Assembly (NCBI GenBank): GCA_036924085.1
Contig: JAVGWX010000012.1
Location: 33,682,119-33,746,118 of the forward strand
DNA: 64,000 bases
Source of the DNA: Ariolimax columbianus
Lineage: Eukaryota; Mollusca; Gastropoda; Stylommatophora; Arionidae
Direction: 5' to 3'
In this document: one piece after another, positions 11,701 through 25,300 of the stretch
Position numbering within the stretch: the stretch's first letter is position 1
How the letters are laid out: the number at the start of each line of letters is the position of its first letter
The notes under the pieces: model-generated
What the model saw: the letters and a program-made list of their open reading frames with translations, nothing else
What the model was told of the DNA's origin: nothing
The model's database searches: none
Position numbers and translations under genes: made by a program

Positions 11701-14700
11701 GTTTATATCCCCTCTATGATAAGGACTCCACACCTGTACACAGTACTCCAATCTAGGTCTAACTAAAGCTTTATACAGTTTGACGATCACTTCCTTGCTC
11801 CTATGTTTAATATTTCTTTTTATCATACCTAACATTGCATTTGCCTTTTTCACTGCTACCTTAACTTGCTCGCTCACCTTTCCTGTATGATCTATTATAA
11901 CCCCTAGGTCCCTTTCCTTATCTATCTTTCTAATATTGTTCTCTCCCATTCTGTAATTATGTTCCATATTGGATCTACCCATGTGGATGACTGTACATTT
12001 ATCTACATTAAACTCCATTTGCCAGTTTACAGACCAATCTCGAATTTTATCTAAATCCGACATCAATATATCCACTTCCGATTTAGATGAGACACTACTG
12101 CATAGTTTTGTGTCATCGCCAATTTTTAAATCATGGATCCCATTTCAATGTCCAAATCATTTATATATATCAAGAACAAAATTGGTACCAAAACCGAGAC
12201 CTGTGGCACACCACTTTTCACTTTTCACACCACTCAGAGTACTCCTTATTTATGCCCACCCTCTGCCTTCTTCCCGTTAACCAATTTTCAATCCATTTGG
12301 CAACTTCCCCACCTATTCCATGTGATTTTAACTTTCGAAATAATCTTTGATGAGGTACTCTATCAAAGGCCTTTGCAAAGTCTAGATAAATATCCACTGG
12401 CTCCCCTTTATCTATGATTTTAGTAACCTCCTCCATGAATTCTAATAGATTTGTTAAGCATGATCTCCCTCTAGTAAACCCATGCTGACTATTTCTAATT
12501 AGATTAAATTTGTCTAAATGCATTACAATGTTTTCTTTGATTATTGACTCTAACAATTTAAAGACTATGCTCGTTAAACTCATCGGTCTATAATTTGCTG
12601 GAACTGATTTTTTTAATAAGGGGATCACTCCTTTCCAATCCCATGGAACAATCCCTTTTGTAAGTGATTGAGAACATAATATAGCCAATGGTTTTGCTAG
12701 TTGGTCTCTAATTTCATACAGCAATTTTGGATGAATACCATCTTGACCTGGACATTTATTCACTTTCAACCCCTCTAATTTTTTTAAAATCATTTCCTCT
12801 GTAATACAGATTGATCTTAATCCCGCTGTATCCATGTCTCTTTGATAACTATCTATAGGGTCTGGGATCTTGGAGCAGTCCTCTTTTCATAGACTGTGCC
12901 AAAGTACTGATTGAGCAGATTAGCTGCCTCCCTATTCTCACTTATTATTTTCCCTGTACTGTCTATGAGAGGGCCTACTTTGTCTTTCGCACTTTGTTTA
13001 TTTCTAACATAAGAGAAGAAGCTTTTACTGTCAGTCTTGATCCTCTGAGCAAGTTTTTTTTCGAAGTCTATTTTTGCTGTTTTATTCGCTTTCTGAGATA
13101 TGTTCTGCTTGTCCAAATATTTGACAGATGTTTCTTTTGATTTACCTGCCTCTATATATTTTTTCCATGCTTTATTTTTTGCTCTTCTACATTTCACTAC
13201 AAATCTAGTTATCCACTTTTTACGCTTGGCATTTACCTTCCTACATGGAACACATTCCTCTTTTAGCGTTTCTAGAACTGTTTTAAAACTCTCCCACTCC
13301 TGTTCAACATCTGTTCCTACGACAATATCTTTCCAGATTATGTGGTTCGCTGCCTCTTTCAGCCTCTTAACATCTGCCTTAGAGTAGTCATATGTTCGCG
13401 TGTTTATGTTTACTTCTTTCCCTGCAATAAGATCCCAACGGATGATTTGATGGTCACTTGAGCCAAACAGTTCCCCAATGGTAACGTTTTCAATCATATT
13501 TTCCTCTGTAGTAAAAACTAGGTCGAGTATGTTTTTGCCTCTGGTGGCTGCTTCTACATGTTGAATTAAAAAATTGTCAGTTATGGACTTAACAAAAGGT
13601 TTTGACTCTACAAGTGATTCTGCCATATCCCATTTTATTTCTGGAAAGTTGAAATCTCCCATTAATAATAATTTGCCTTCACTTGCCTTTGCTATGCTAC
13701 TAATCAGCTCCTCATCTTCCTCTTTTTGACTTGATGGACATCTATAGCACACTCCAATCACTGTTTTTTCACCCCAACTTTCTATTTCTCCCCATACACT
13801 TTCATTTTTTTTACCACAGGATAAATAATCTTTGATCGTTATATTAACAGAATTTATACAGTATAATAAAACGCCACCTCCCTTAGTCTTGTCTCCAACT
13901 ATCCTATCTTTCCTTAACATTGTATATCCCTCTATTTCAAGTTCACTATCTGCAATCTCCTCATATGTCCATGATTCTGTTAATCCTATTATATCTGGTT
14001 TTTCTTCTTCTACATACAGTTACAATTCTTCTCTTTTATTTACTATGCTTCTCACATTTGCATAAAAACATTTTAGTTTGTAATGTTGTTGGTTTTCCTC
14101 TTTTTGCTTCTGCTTTATCATTTTAGTGTTTGCTTTTGCACTATGTATTTCACACTTCCCTGACACCAACTCTCCCCTTTGACTACATCCTCTATAGCAC
14201 CCTATTGTAGGCCTATCTTTAGTCTCATACTTCATAAGCCTTACTAGTTTAAATTTCAAACACAATGATTGAACATATACTTTGCTACAACATGCTGTCA
14301 TATCTCATTTAGATGTAAACCTCCCCTATCTAAAATTTTACTTTTGTCTACTTAAACATCAATAAATTCCATTCCCATGTCCGCACACATCACCTGTAAC
14401 CTAAGGTTGATACCTATTATTTTGCTATCTAGATAGTCTGACCCATCTGCTCTGTCTAAAATGCCCATTATTGTGACCTTTCTAAACTTTTTTTCCTTAA
14501 GTGTTCTCATAAGACTTTTATATTTATCCATAATTATTTCTGTACCATCTCTCTTTACATTATTTGTACCTGCAAATACTACCACATGACTGTTTCCTTT
14601 GTCATCTAACCTCTTTATTCTCCCCTCTATATCCTCTATTTTTGCTCCCCCAATATCCATTCTTTCAAACATGTGTTGTTTAGACAAATGTCTGCCAACC

Positions 14701-17700
14701 TCTCTCACCATTGAATCTCCTACTACAAATACTGACCCCTCACCTATATGTGCATACTTCTCGCCAAAGCTCTCTGCCCTGTGAACTGTTTCCTCACTCA
14801 AATCTCCCTTACTTCCTTGACTACACCTTGACTGCAGCTTCTTTAAAATTTCCTCCATTTTCACTTGTTTCCCTTCTATTTCCATTTGCCTCTTTTCTAT
14901 CTCCTCCAATCTCTTCTCATTTTCCCTTATATTGCACTCCATTTGTGCCTGCCTCTCTTCAACTCTACATATCCTACATAAAACGGTTCCTTCATTTTCC
15001 AACATTGTAGTAATACTAACATTTTCGCCAAACAAATCACACAATCTGACTTGACCTTTCTTCGCAGCATTTCGTCTCGTCTTAGTGGCCATACTAATTT
15101 TGTTTTGACATTACATCCTGACTATTTTTGTTGTTTTTTGTTTGTGTTATTTCTTGTTGAATGTCTCTTTGTCTGCAAGGGTTTACGGTAATGTTGCTCT
15201 CGTTCTGATAAGATTCTGCAAATATATTGGCTGCTTGTTTGCCAGTATATAGTTAACCTGCCTCTTCTAGTGGGGTTGTTTGTCGATGAGAATTATTATC
15301 ATCACTTAGTTGTTTAGTTAGTTTCCACAACTTTCTGCCTTCCTTTTCAAAGTTTAATTCATGGGTTTTCTCTTTCCAGCTTGTCCTCTGGGCTTCTAGT
15401 TTGCCTTTGATGAATTTTGCTTTTGTCCTTTGCGGCGTGATGTGATTCTGTTGTGATGGATGTAACTCTGCAATGCCTCTTGCCTCATTCATCTCTTCAT
15501 GTAATTTTGGTAAAGTTTTAGTCCAATATGGTACATAATTCTTCCTCCGCTCCTCTTAGTATTGTCTCTTTTGCTGCTTGAAGCACTCCCTTATTAAACT
15601 CCCTGCTGACACTGTTAATGTCTCTGTCTAGTACCCTAATATCCTTTGTCAGCAGACTTACTCTATGTTGGTATGTGCACCAATTTGCTTTTTTATAATT
15701 CCATCTTGGCTTCCCTAGATTAATATTGATTATTCTGAAAATTTGTATGAATACAGGGCGATGATCGCTTCTTCTTAGTTGTTTTCCTATTTCTCTTTCA
15801 TGCCAGATTCGGTGTGTAAAATGCCAAGTCTGGGGTAGAGGTAATGTGCCATTTTCTGGAGTAGAATGTTGAAGAGTCGTTTGTTTAATAGGGTTAGATT
15901 GTTTTCATCTTGCCAGTTTTTGGCCTCTTCTGACCTTCTGTCTAGTTGACCATACCCCCAGCTTTGGGAGTGGCTATTGAAGTCTCCCACCGCTAGGAAA
16001 TTTCCACTGGAGACATCTATACTTGCTATGTTCAGTGGTATGTCGCTGGGGCAGTAGACGTTTAGGAGGTCCAGCTCCACAATGTTCTGTTTGAGATGGA
16101 TCATTAGGTATCCTTGACCTTCTTTGTGCACCTTGCGTTCTATAGCTCTTATGCTATTCCGTATCAAGGTTAGAATACCTCCCTTCTTCTGATCTTTTCT
16201 GTCCACTCTGAAGCATTGATACCCCCATATCTTAAACTGTCTTCATTCCTGTAGATGGGTTTCTTGTATCCCGCATACACTGATTTATTTTGGAATAGTG
16301 TATTTTCTAATTCGGTTTATTTGTTGCTGACTCCCTCCGTATTCCAATGCATAACATTCAGAGCGGTCATTTTGTCTGGTTCGCCAGTGTTTTCTCCCTT
16401 GCCCCTCCTGACTCTACAAGGCATACTAGAGATACCTCCAGTAGCTGAATGTGGGCCTGTTGAGGCTCAGAACCCGGCACTGCTCCTGCTTAGAGGGACA
16501 GTGCGAGGACCATATCTATTTTTCTTTGACTTTTGTGTAGACATACAAGAAAAAGAAGTTGGGCGGGTTGCAGGGTACCATGGCTGTTAGTGTGCCTCCT
16601 GGCCTGGTACCTCTGCCTTCAGCACCTGTTCTGTGGTGGAGTGTGCTCCACCTCCCCCATCTGGCTGGAATTGTATGGACAAGCATAAAACATACAGTAA
16701 ATCTACATAATTGAAAACCACAATATGAAGTAGAGGCCCTTCTCAGTTGTAACATTTTAATTTGTTTTACACAATGAGGTTGCTAGCCCCTGCACAACTA
16801 TCATTAATCATCTTTTAATACATGCATGGAAGTGCCGTGGCCCTATTATTTCCTCCCAATCAAGGAACCTGATATAAACTCTGGGAACTTTCCAATTTTA
16901 CTGACTGTAAACTGGTACCAGACTTGCAGTTAGGGAAGACAAGGCAGTTCGGAATGGAACTAGCCACCTCACCTCACAATATGACCACATAGATTAAAAG
17001 TCTAGCAGCTCATTCCAAATTGTAGTATCTGCTATATCCAGGCAAAGCTTACAGCTACAACTACAGCTAGCATGCTTACAGGCACCCCCTATCTCAGAAC
17101 TTGTAGTGATGGTTACAAAAGCCATGGGTTTACATGATGAGGTTGCTAGCCCCATGCACAGCCATCCATTGGTCACTTCTTACTACATGCTTGGAAGACA
17201 AAAGTGGGCCAGTTACTACACCAGTTATGACTCAGGTGATGGAACAACCTTTTCATAAGAGCAATTTGTCTTCTTCTTTGTTCGCTCTCAATCTCCCGTT
17301 ACTAAGCCCTGAAAAGGACTTTGCAAGTAGCAGGATGTTGTCCGTAGAAAGCAATGTGTTGTGTCATAGTTTACAGCTTGGATGCAATATTTGCACCAGT
17401 TCGTCTGACACATATGACTTCAGCAGACATTTTTGGGTATCGTATTAGCCTTCCTTCTTCAATCCCTTCTCCGTAGTCAGTCTGCTCTATTGCAGCCTGT
17501 TATCTAGGATCACCGCAAGAAGGCTTAAAAGGGTCTTGGCAGCTCTGTTTTGCAGGTCTTCAAACCAGTAGTCAGCTATGGGTCACTGACCCTTACTCTA
17601 GCAGTCAGCTATGGGTCACTGACCACTACAGCTCATGCACTGATCAGCGTCATGATCCCATAAAAAGGTTGGCCAGGGGTCACTCCACCTCAGAAAAGTG

Positions 17701-19368
17701 GAGACATCATTTATTTCTTCTTCTTGTTCCTCTTCATTTTCCTGGAAAGGATAATTGTGTTACATTGGAAAGGCCACATATGTTTGGAAACAGGGGAGGA
17801 AATTGTATGCTTTGAGAAAAAAAGATCTATCCAAGCTGTTCAAACAGAACCAACCCAACGACGACTGTCACACCCTTGACCTGCAGAGACAGATCACCAT
17901 TCTTCACCTCAGGACAAGACACAGCAGACTGAATAAACACATGTACTAGCTTTGACTGTCTGCTTCACCAATGTGGACATGCAGATTAAATGAACAAGCT
18001 GCTGGGCATGTGTTATAGGTCTGTCCCCTGAAAACCCAGTTAAAGAAGACACTGGCCTACAGATTCAGCACTAAACTAAAAACTGTGTGGGGGCTAAAGA
18101 ACCTTGTCTGATGGTGCATAATCAAAGATGTGATCATAAGAATAAGACATTTCATTGTATTATACTTTAGTGTGAGCCTGCAATATATTTCAGCTCAACA
18201 CATCCAGTTTCAGCACTTCATATTTTTGGGACAAGATTGCCTTTCCTCTTTGATCCATTTTTTCTCAGTCAGGCTGTAAGGATGCAGCCTGTTTCTAGGG
18301 CTGCTACTTGGAGGCAGAATAAGGTCTTGTATAGCTCTTTGGTTTGCTGATTATGATGCTAGCAGTCAGCAATGGGTAGTAAAGATCAGACGCCGGTGTG
18401 CAGTGTCACGCACCTTAAATATTCCTTCAGCAGTTGGAAATCAAAAAGAGTAGGCTTATCGGTTGCTGCCTTGGTAAAATTAAAAAATTATGTTAAAAGT
18501 CTACGCAATCAGTTGCGGGATCCTCGCCAGAACTACGGTGTTCATGTATTGTGCTGAGATTCTAAAAAAATAAGGAAAAGAACAGAGAACTTATTGGTTA
18601 AACCGTGTCCAATGACATTGATTCTTCAACTAAACTAAAAAAAAAATTATGAATCATTGCATTCAATGTGTCTTTGAACCTCCTCATTTTATAAAGCCTT
18701 TAACACTTTATCCCTGACAGCATTATCTTCAATGGAAATATCTTGGCATGATGTTGTAGCAATTACTTGCATACTTATCCACAGGTTTATTGAGTATGGA
18801 GAGTACAAAGGGAACCTATATGGAACAAGCCTGGATTCCATCAAAACTGTGATCCAACAGGGCAAGGTGTGTCTGCTTGCCCCGCACACTCAGGTACATC
18901 TCAGTCACAAATCTACATACTGACTGCTTTTTCTTCTATCCAAGCTAACTGGTTATCTACAGGCCCAATTACCAAGAAAAGTTCACATTTTTATCCAAGC
19001 TGACTGGTTATCTACAGGCTCATTTACCAAGAAAAGTTAATATTCTTGTCCAAGCTAACTGGTTATCTACAGGCCCAATTACCAAGAAAAGTTCACATTC
19101 TTGTCCAAGCTAACTGGTTATCTATAGGCCCAATTACCAAGAAAAGTTCACATTTTTGTCCAAGCTAACTGGTTATCTACAGGCTCAATTACCAAGAAAA
19201 GTTCACATTCTTATCCAGGCTGAGTAGTTTGCTCTACGCCTTTTGTCTGTCTAAAAAAGCCACTCACAAATTAAAAGCCAAATATGTTGCAATAAGGGAA
19301 ATAATTTATCTGACCCGTGCAACGATTAATATTTCACTGTTAGCTTCCATAGAAAGCTACTCGAAAAA

Positions 19369-19399
<31 letters not shown>

Positions 19400-22300
19400 G
19401 GGGGGGGGGGTGCGTGTTTTGGAGAGAGGAAAAGGGGTGGGGGCGGGAAGGAGCTGGTTGAAGGGGGTAGAGATGGGTGGGTTGAGGGAGGAAGGTTTGC
19501 TGGTTAAAGAATGAGGGGCAGATGTGGGGTAGGGGATGGGTGCGGGAAGAAATAGAAACTGTTGTTGCTCTGTCCAGCTCTGCACAGGTAAGCTAGTATT
19601 TATATAATTTTATAAAATGAAAATTTGCAGGTAAAAACTTGTATGACTGCACATTAAAGGAGAAGTGTGTAGGGTTTGGACTGGGGATCTAAGTTTTTTT
19701 TTTTTTTGCTTAGATGTTTGCCTCACTAGTTTCTACTGGCGGAGGCGCGCCATTTTCCACCCCAGACCGTAGTCCATTGGGCGATATCAGGACGCATAAA
19801 CCAGTGCTTGGATGCATGTGTGCGTCTGTATGTACCTATGCTAGGTTTGTGCGCCCTCAGAAGCTAGCCCAACCAAAGTGCAATGGAAGGGCCTCACCAT
19901 GAGGGCGCATGTGAAAGTTGTGCAAGGGTGTGACTGTAGGACAGAGTCAAATGAAACAGAGTGAGGTAAGAGGAGAGAAGGGGAAGAGTTCCCCCAGGGT
20001 GAGACCCTCCGTAAGATCTAGTGGGGGGGGGGGGGATTTAAGTAGCATTTATTCTTATTGTTGGCATCCATCCTGAGGATTATAGGGCTGCTTGCCCCTG
20101 TACTCAACTCAAAATGTGCAGTCTAGATTTTTATTTTTATCTCTAAAAAAACTTTGACCTAACTAGGGTTTGAGCCAATGTACCCCCGGTCAAAATATAG
20201 ATATCATAGCTACTCGGCCACACAGAAAGTGAATAATATGTCTATCATTTTCAAAGAGACATGGATACAGCGGGATTAAGATCAATCTGTATTACAGAGG
20301 AAATGGTTTTTAAAAAATTGGAGGGGTTGAAAGTGAATAAATGTCCAGGTCAAGATGGTATTCACCCAAAATTGCTGTATGAAATTAGAAACCAACTAGC
20401 AAAACCATTGGCTATATTATGTTCTCAATCACTTACAAAAGGGATTGTTCCACGGGATTGGAAAGATGCAGGAGTGATCCCCTTATTCAAAAAAGGCAAA
20501 AAATCAGATCCGGCAAATTATAGACCGGTGAGTTTAACGAGCATAGTCTGTAAATTGTTAGAGTCAATAATCAAAGAAAACATTGTAATGCATTTAGAAA
20601 AATTTAATCTAATTAGAAATAGTCAGCATGGGTTTACTAGAGGGAGATCATGCTTAACAAATCTATTAGAATTCATGGAGGAGGTTACTAAAATCATAGA
20701 TAAAGGGGAGCCAGTGGATGTTATTTATCTAGACTTTGCAAAGGCCTTTGATAGAGTACCTCATCAAAGATTATTTTGAAAGTTAAAATCACATGGAATA
20801 GGTGGCGAAGTTGCCAAATGGATTGAAAATTGGTTAACGGGAAGAAGGCAGAGGGTGGGCATAAATAAGGAGTACTTTGAGTGGAGTGAAGTGAAAAGTG
20901 GTGTGCCACAGGGCTCGGTTTTGGGACCAATTTTGTTCTTGATATATATAAATGATTTGGACATTGATATGAGATCCATGATTGCAAAATTTGCTGATGA
21001 CACAAAACTATGCAGTAATGTCTCATCTAAAGCGGAAGTGGATATATTGATGTCGGATTTAGATAAAATTCGAGAATGGTCTGTAAGCTGGCAAATGGAG
21101 TTTAATGTAGATAAATGTACAGTCATCTACATAGGTAGATCCAATATGGAACATAATTACAGAATGGGAGAAAACAATATTAGAAAGATAGATAAGGAAA
21201 GGGACCTAGGGGTTATAATAGATCATACAGGAAAGGTGAGTGAGCAAGTTAAGGTAGCAGTGAAAAAGGCAAATGCAATGTTAGGTATGATAAAAATAAA
21301 TATTAAACATAGGAGCAAGGAAGTGATCGTCAAACTGTATAAAGCTTTAGTTAGACCTAGATTGGAGTACTGTGTACAGGTGTGGAGTCCTTATCATAGA
21401 GGGGACATAAACATGCTAGAAAGAATACAAAAAAGAGCGACAAAGATGATAGTGGGATTCCAGAATTACAGTTATGAGGAACGACTCAGAAAAACCGGCC
21501 TACAGTGTCTCGAAGAGAGAAGAATTCGTGGTGACTTAATACAGGTTTATAAGATGATCAGAGGAATCGATAAATTAGACTATAACAAGTTTTTTTAAAT
21601 ACAGCCACCTACAATAACACGAGGGCATAGCTACAAGCTGATTAAAGAGAGGTCCAGGTTAGATATTAGGAAATATATTTTTAGTCAGAGAGTGGTGTCT
21701 GCTTGGAATGCATTGCCAGGGGAGGTAGTGGAGGCAGGGACAGTTAATGCATTTAAGAATAAACTGGATGCGCATAGATTTTAGAGCAAGGTGATGTAAA
21801 TGTAACTGGTTGTATACAGACTCTGCAGGGTCTTCTAAACCAGTATAAAGATGTTAAGTTAAGTTAAGTATTACAGCAATTTTTTTAATTACTGGAGTTT
21901 ACTAGGAGATTTTAATGGATGGATTGAAATAAAATGTGCATTATGTTAAGTAAACTGCATTAGGGGACTCAGTGATCTTGAGGTAAGGTATCCGTCTCAG
22001 GTGCCAGAGGTTGCAGGTTCGAATCATGATGGAGACCTGATTTTTTTCACATGGATTGTCTGTTAAAAAATGTACCTGAACTCTGGGTAGTGAGATCGGA
22101 CCCCCATGTTTAGTGTTGAGCACATTAAAAATCCCTTCAAATTAAAAAGAGTAGGCTTAACGGCTGCCGTCTGGACTAAAATTCTAGTTAAAAATTCACC
22201 CTAATTATTTCTACCTTCCCCAGGCCTAGTAAGCTGCAGGAAGTACAGATAGCTTTCGGCTACCTGGCAACAGATATTATCAATATGCCTGTTTGAATAG

Positions 22301-25300
22301 AAGAATTACAAGTGCTCCAAGTAACTGTATTAAATGATATTCAAGAATGCTCACTAATGCGTAATAATTTTTTCCACATTTTTTTGTTCAACAGGCACTG
22401 AAGTTTATTCGCACAGCCGAACTTAGGCCTTATATCATCTTCATCAAAGCGCCGAGTTTAGAACGAATGAAGTACACTCGCTTGGAAAGGCATGCTAGAG
22501 GAACTTCAACTGGGGCTACACCTCCTCTTTCAGTGAGTGCCATACACATGTTGTTGTTGTTGTTGGTATGAATCCAGCAACATCCAAGTTTTTGTCCCTC
22601 ATGCAAATGTCATGTAATGAAATCTGAACATGTTGCACTTCCCATATTTTTGGCATTGCTAGGCTGTGAGTTTGGGACCCTTTCTAGATCAAAAGGAGGC
22701 TAACTTCACAATAGTTGCTCCTTTCATGAGGAAACAAATCACTAGGTCTAGAATGGGGCAAGGGGGTCATGATGACTGCATCATACCCTCTGTCTGTATC
22801 ACAGACTTTGTTCCTCTATCCACAGCCATCACATCATACCCTCTGTCTGTATCACAGACTTTGTCCCTCTATCCACAGCCATCACATCATACCCTCTGTA
22901 TGTATCACGGACTTGGTCCCTCTATCCACAGCCATCACATCATACCCTCTGTCTGTATCACAGACTTGGTCCCTCTATCCACAGCCATCACATCATACCC
23001 TCTGTCTGTATCACAGACTTGATCCCTCTACCAACATTACATCCTACCCTCTGTCTGTATCACAGACTTTGTCCCTCTATCCACAGTCATCACATCCTAC
23101 CCTCTGTCTGCATCACAGACTTTGTCCCTCTATCCACAATCATCACATCCTACCCTCTGTCTGCATCACAGACTTTGTCCCTCTATCCACAATCATCACA
23201 TCCTACCCTCTGTCTGCATCACAGACTTGATCCTATATCATACACATCATTATATATTCCTTAAACCTCACAATAATGATAGATCATTGTTCAGAATGTT
23301 GTTGTTGTTGTTCAATGCCCACAATGAGAAAGATTACTTTTTTATGTGCCCTGAAAAGGGCATTAAAGTGTGGTTTGCGCTAGTTTTCATCACATCCTGA
23401 GCCTGCTGATGAAATTGGACCAAAGTCCTCCAGGTGGTTTGAATTGTGTGGAGAAGATAAAGTTAGTAGTTTAAATGTCTATAATCTTACTACACTGTAT
23501 TTGTGTCCAATGGTTAATAGGTCAACTGCATACCTTTCAAACATATTATAGAAGGTGACTAAAGAGGGTTGCGGGGAAGGAAGACTAACATCTGGTAAGA
23601 CAAAACATACTGATTAGACATGTTAGTCAGGATCAGGCAAAATATATTGGTCAAGATCCTCACCTCGGCTTTTCCAAAGCCCTTCCTGGAAACGAGCTGT
23701 TTTCATGGCAGCCTGGCTAACGAGGTGAGGTAACGACATAATCCCATAGTAGTGAGCATCATACAGATGAAGTCAAGAATAGCACAACCGCCTGTAGGAA
23801 ACTGGACCACCTTCATAAGCACACTTGGGATGTGAGTTAAGCTATAACAACCTGCCAATTAACGCCCTTTTCAGGGCACATAAAAGAGTAATCCAATTCA
23901 TTCTAGGCATTGAACAGCAACAAAGAGGGTTGTGTATGGGGTTAGCAATCTCATAATGTTGTTGTGGTAACCATTTTTACTGAGTTAATTTAACTCTTGA
24001 CATTTATTTGTGATGGGTTACAATCTTGATCAGTATGTTTCACCTGATATCCTGATGTTACTCTTCACTCCCATCTTAATCAATATGTTTCACCTGACTA
24101 ATATTACTCTTCACTCCCACCTTGATCAGTATGTTTCACCTGACTGATATTACTCTTCTCCCACCTTAATCAATATATTTCACCTGACCCTGATGTTACT
24201 CTTCACTCCCACATTGACCAATATGTTTCACCTGACCCTGATGTTACTCTTCACTCCCACATTGACCAATATGTTTCACCTGACCCTGATGTTACTCTTC
24301 ACTCCCAGATTGACCAATATGTTTCACCTGACCCTGATGTTACTCTTCACTCCCACATTGACCAATATGTTTCACCTGACCCTGATGTTACTCTTCACTC
24401 CCACATTGACCAATATGTTTCACCTGACCCTGATGTTACTCTTCACTCCCACATTGACCAATATGTTTCACCTGACCCTGATGTTACTCTTCTCCCTCAC
24501 CTTGATCAGTTTGTTTCATCTGACTGATGTTACTCTTCACTCCCACCTTGATCAGTTTGTTTTACCCGACCCTGATGTTACTCTTCTCCCTCACCTTGAT
24601 CAGTTTGTTTCATCTGACTGATGTTACTCTTCACTCCCACCTTGATCAGTTTGTTTTACCCGACCCTGATGTTACTCTTCTCCCTCACCTTGATCAGTTT
24701 GTTTCATCTGACTGATGTTACTCTTCACTCCCACCTTGATCAGTTTGTTTTACCCGACCCTGATGTTACTCTTCTCCCTCACCTTGATCAGTTTGTTTCA
24801 TCTGACTGATGTTACTCTTCACTCCCAGATTGACCAATATGTTTCACCTGACCCTGATGTTACTCTTCACTCCCACATTGACCAATATGTTTCACCTGAC
24901 CCTGATGTTACTCTTCACTCCCAGATTGACCAATATGTTTCACCTGACCCTGATGTTACTCTTCACTCCCACATTGACCAATATGTTTCACCTGACCCTG
25001 ATGTTACTCTTCACTCCCACATTGACCAATATGTTTCACCTGACCCTGATGTTACTCTTCACTCCCAGATTGACCAATATGTTTCACCTGACCCTGATGT
25101 TACTCTTCACTCCCACATTGACCAATATGTTTCACCTGACCCTGATGTTACTCTTCACTCCCACATTGACCAATATGTTTCACCTGACCCTGATGTTACT
25201 CTTCACTCCCACATTGACCAATATGTTTCACCTGACCCTGATGTTACTCTTCTCCCTCACCTTGATCAGTTTGTTTCACCTGACCCTGATGTTACTCTTC

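Larger units (their letters stand above)
11239..15105 (-). mobile_element. near full-length CR1-type LINE (ORF1 esterase, ORF2 APE plus RT)
   Basis: Minus strand. It starts close to the ORF1 Met (15092) and ends in (TTAAG)n at about 11239-11255. It contains an ORF1 with SGNH-esterase motifs, an APE endonuclease, a reverse transcriptase, and the short 3' end shared by about ten other copies in the window. ORF2 is broken by frameshifts and small deletions, so this copy is inactive. The ends fall inside the RNase H-type LINE, splitting it between its linker (ends ..QDVMSKQN) and its RT (begins ..PFTMEEL). Confidence 0.9.

Noticed and set aside
12853..13920. A host endonuclease gene
   Set aside because: The motifs and position show it is the APE domain of the CR1 element.
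19229..19585. Gly-rich or Pro-rich protein
   Set aside because: It is a translation of the poly-G tract and its G-rich flank.
22666..23264. Tandem-repeat open frames rich in SYPLSVSQT
   Set aside because: Produced by the 53-bp minisatellite; unrelated to the adjacent GUK exon, whose donor lies at 22533.
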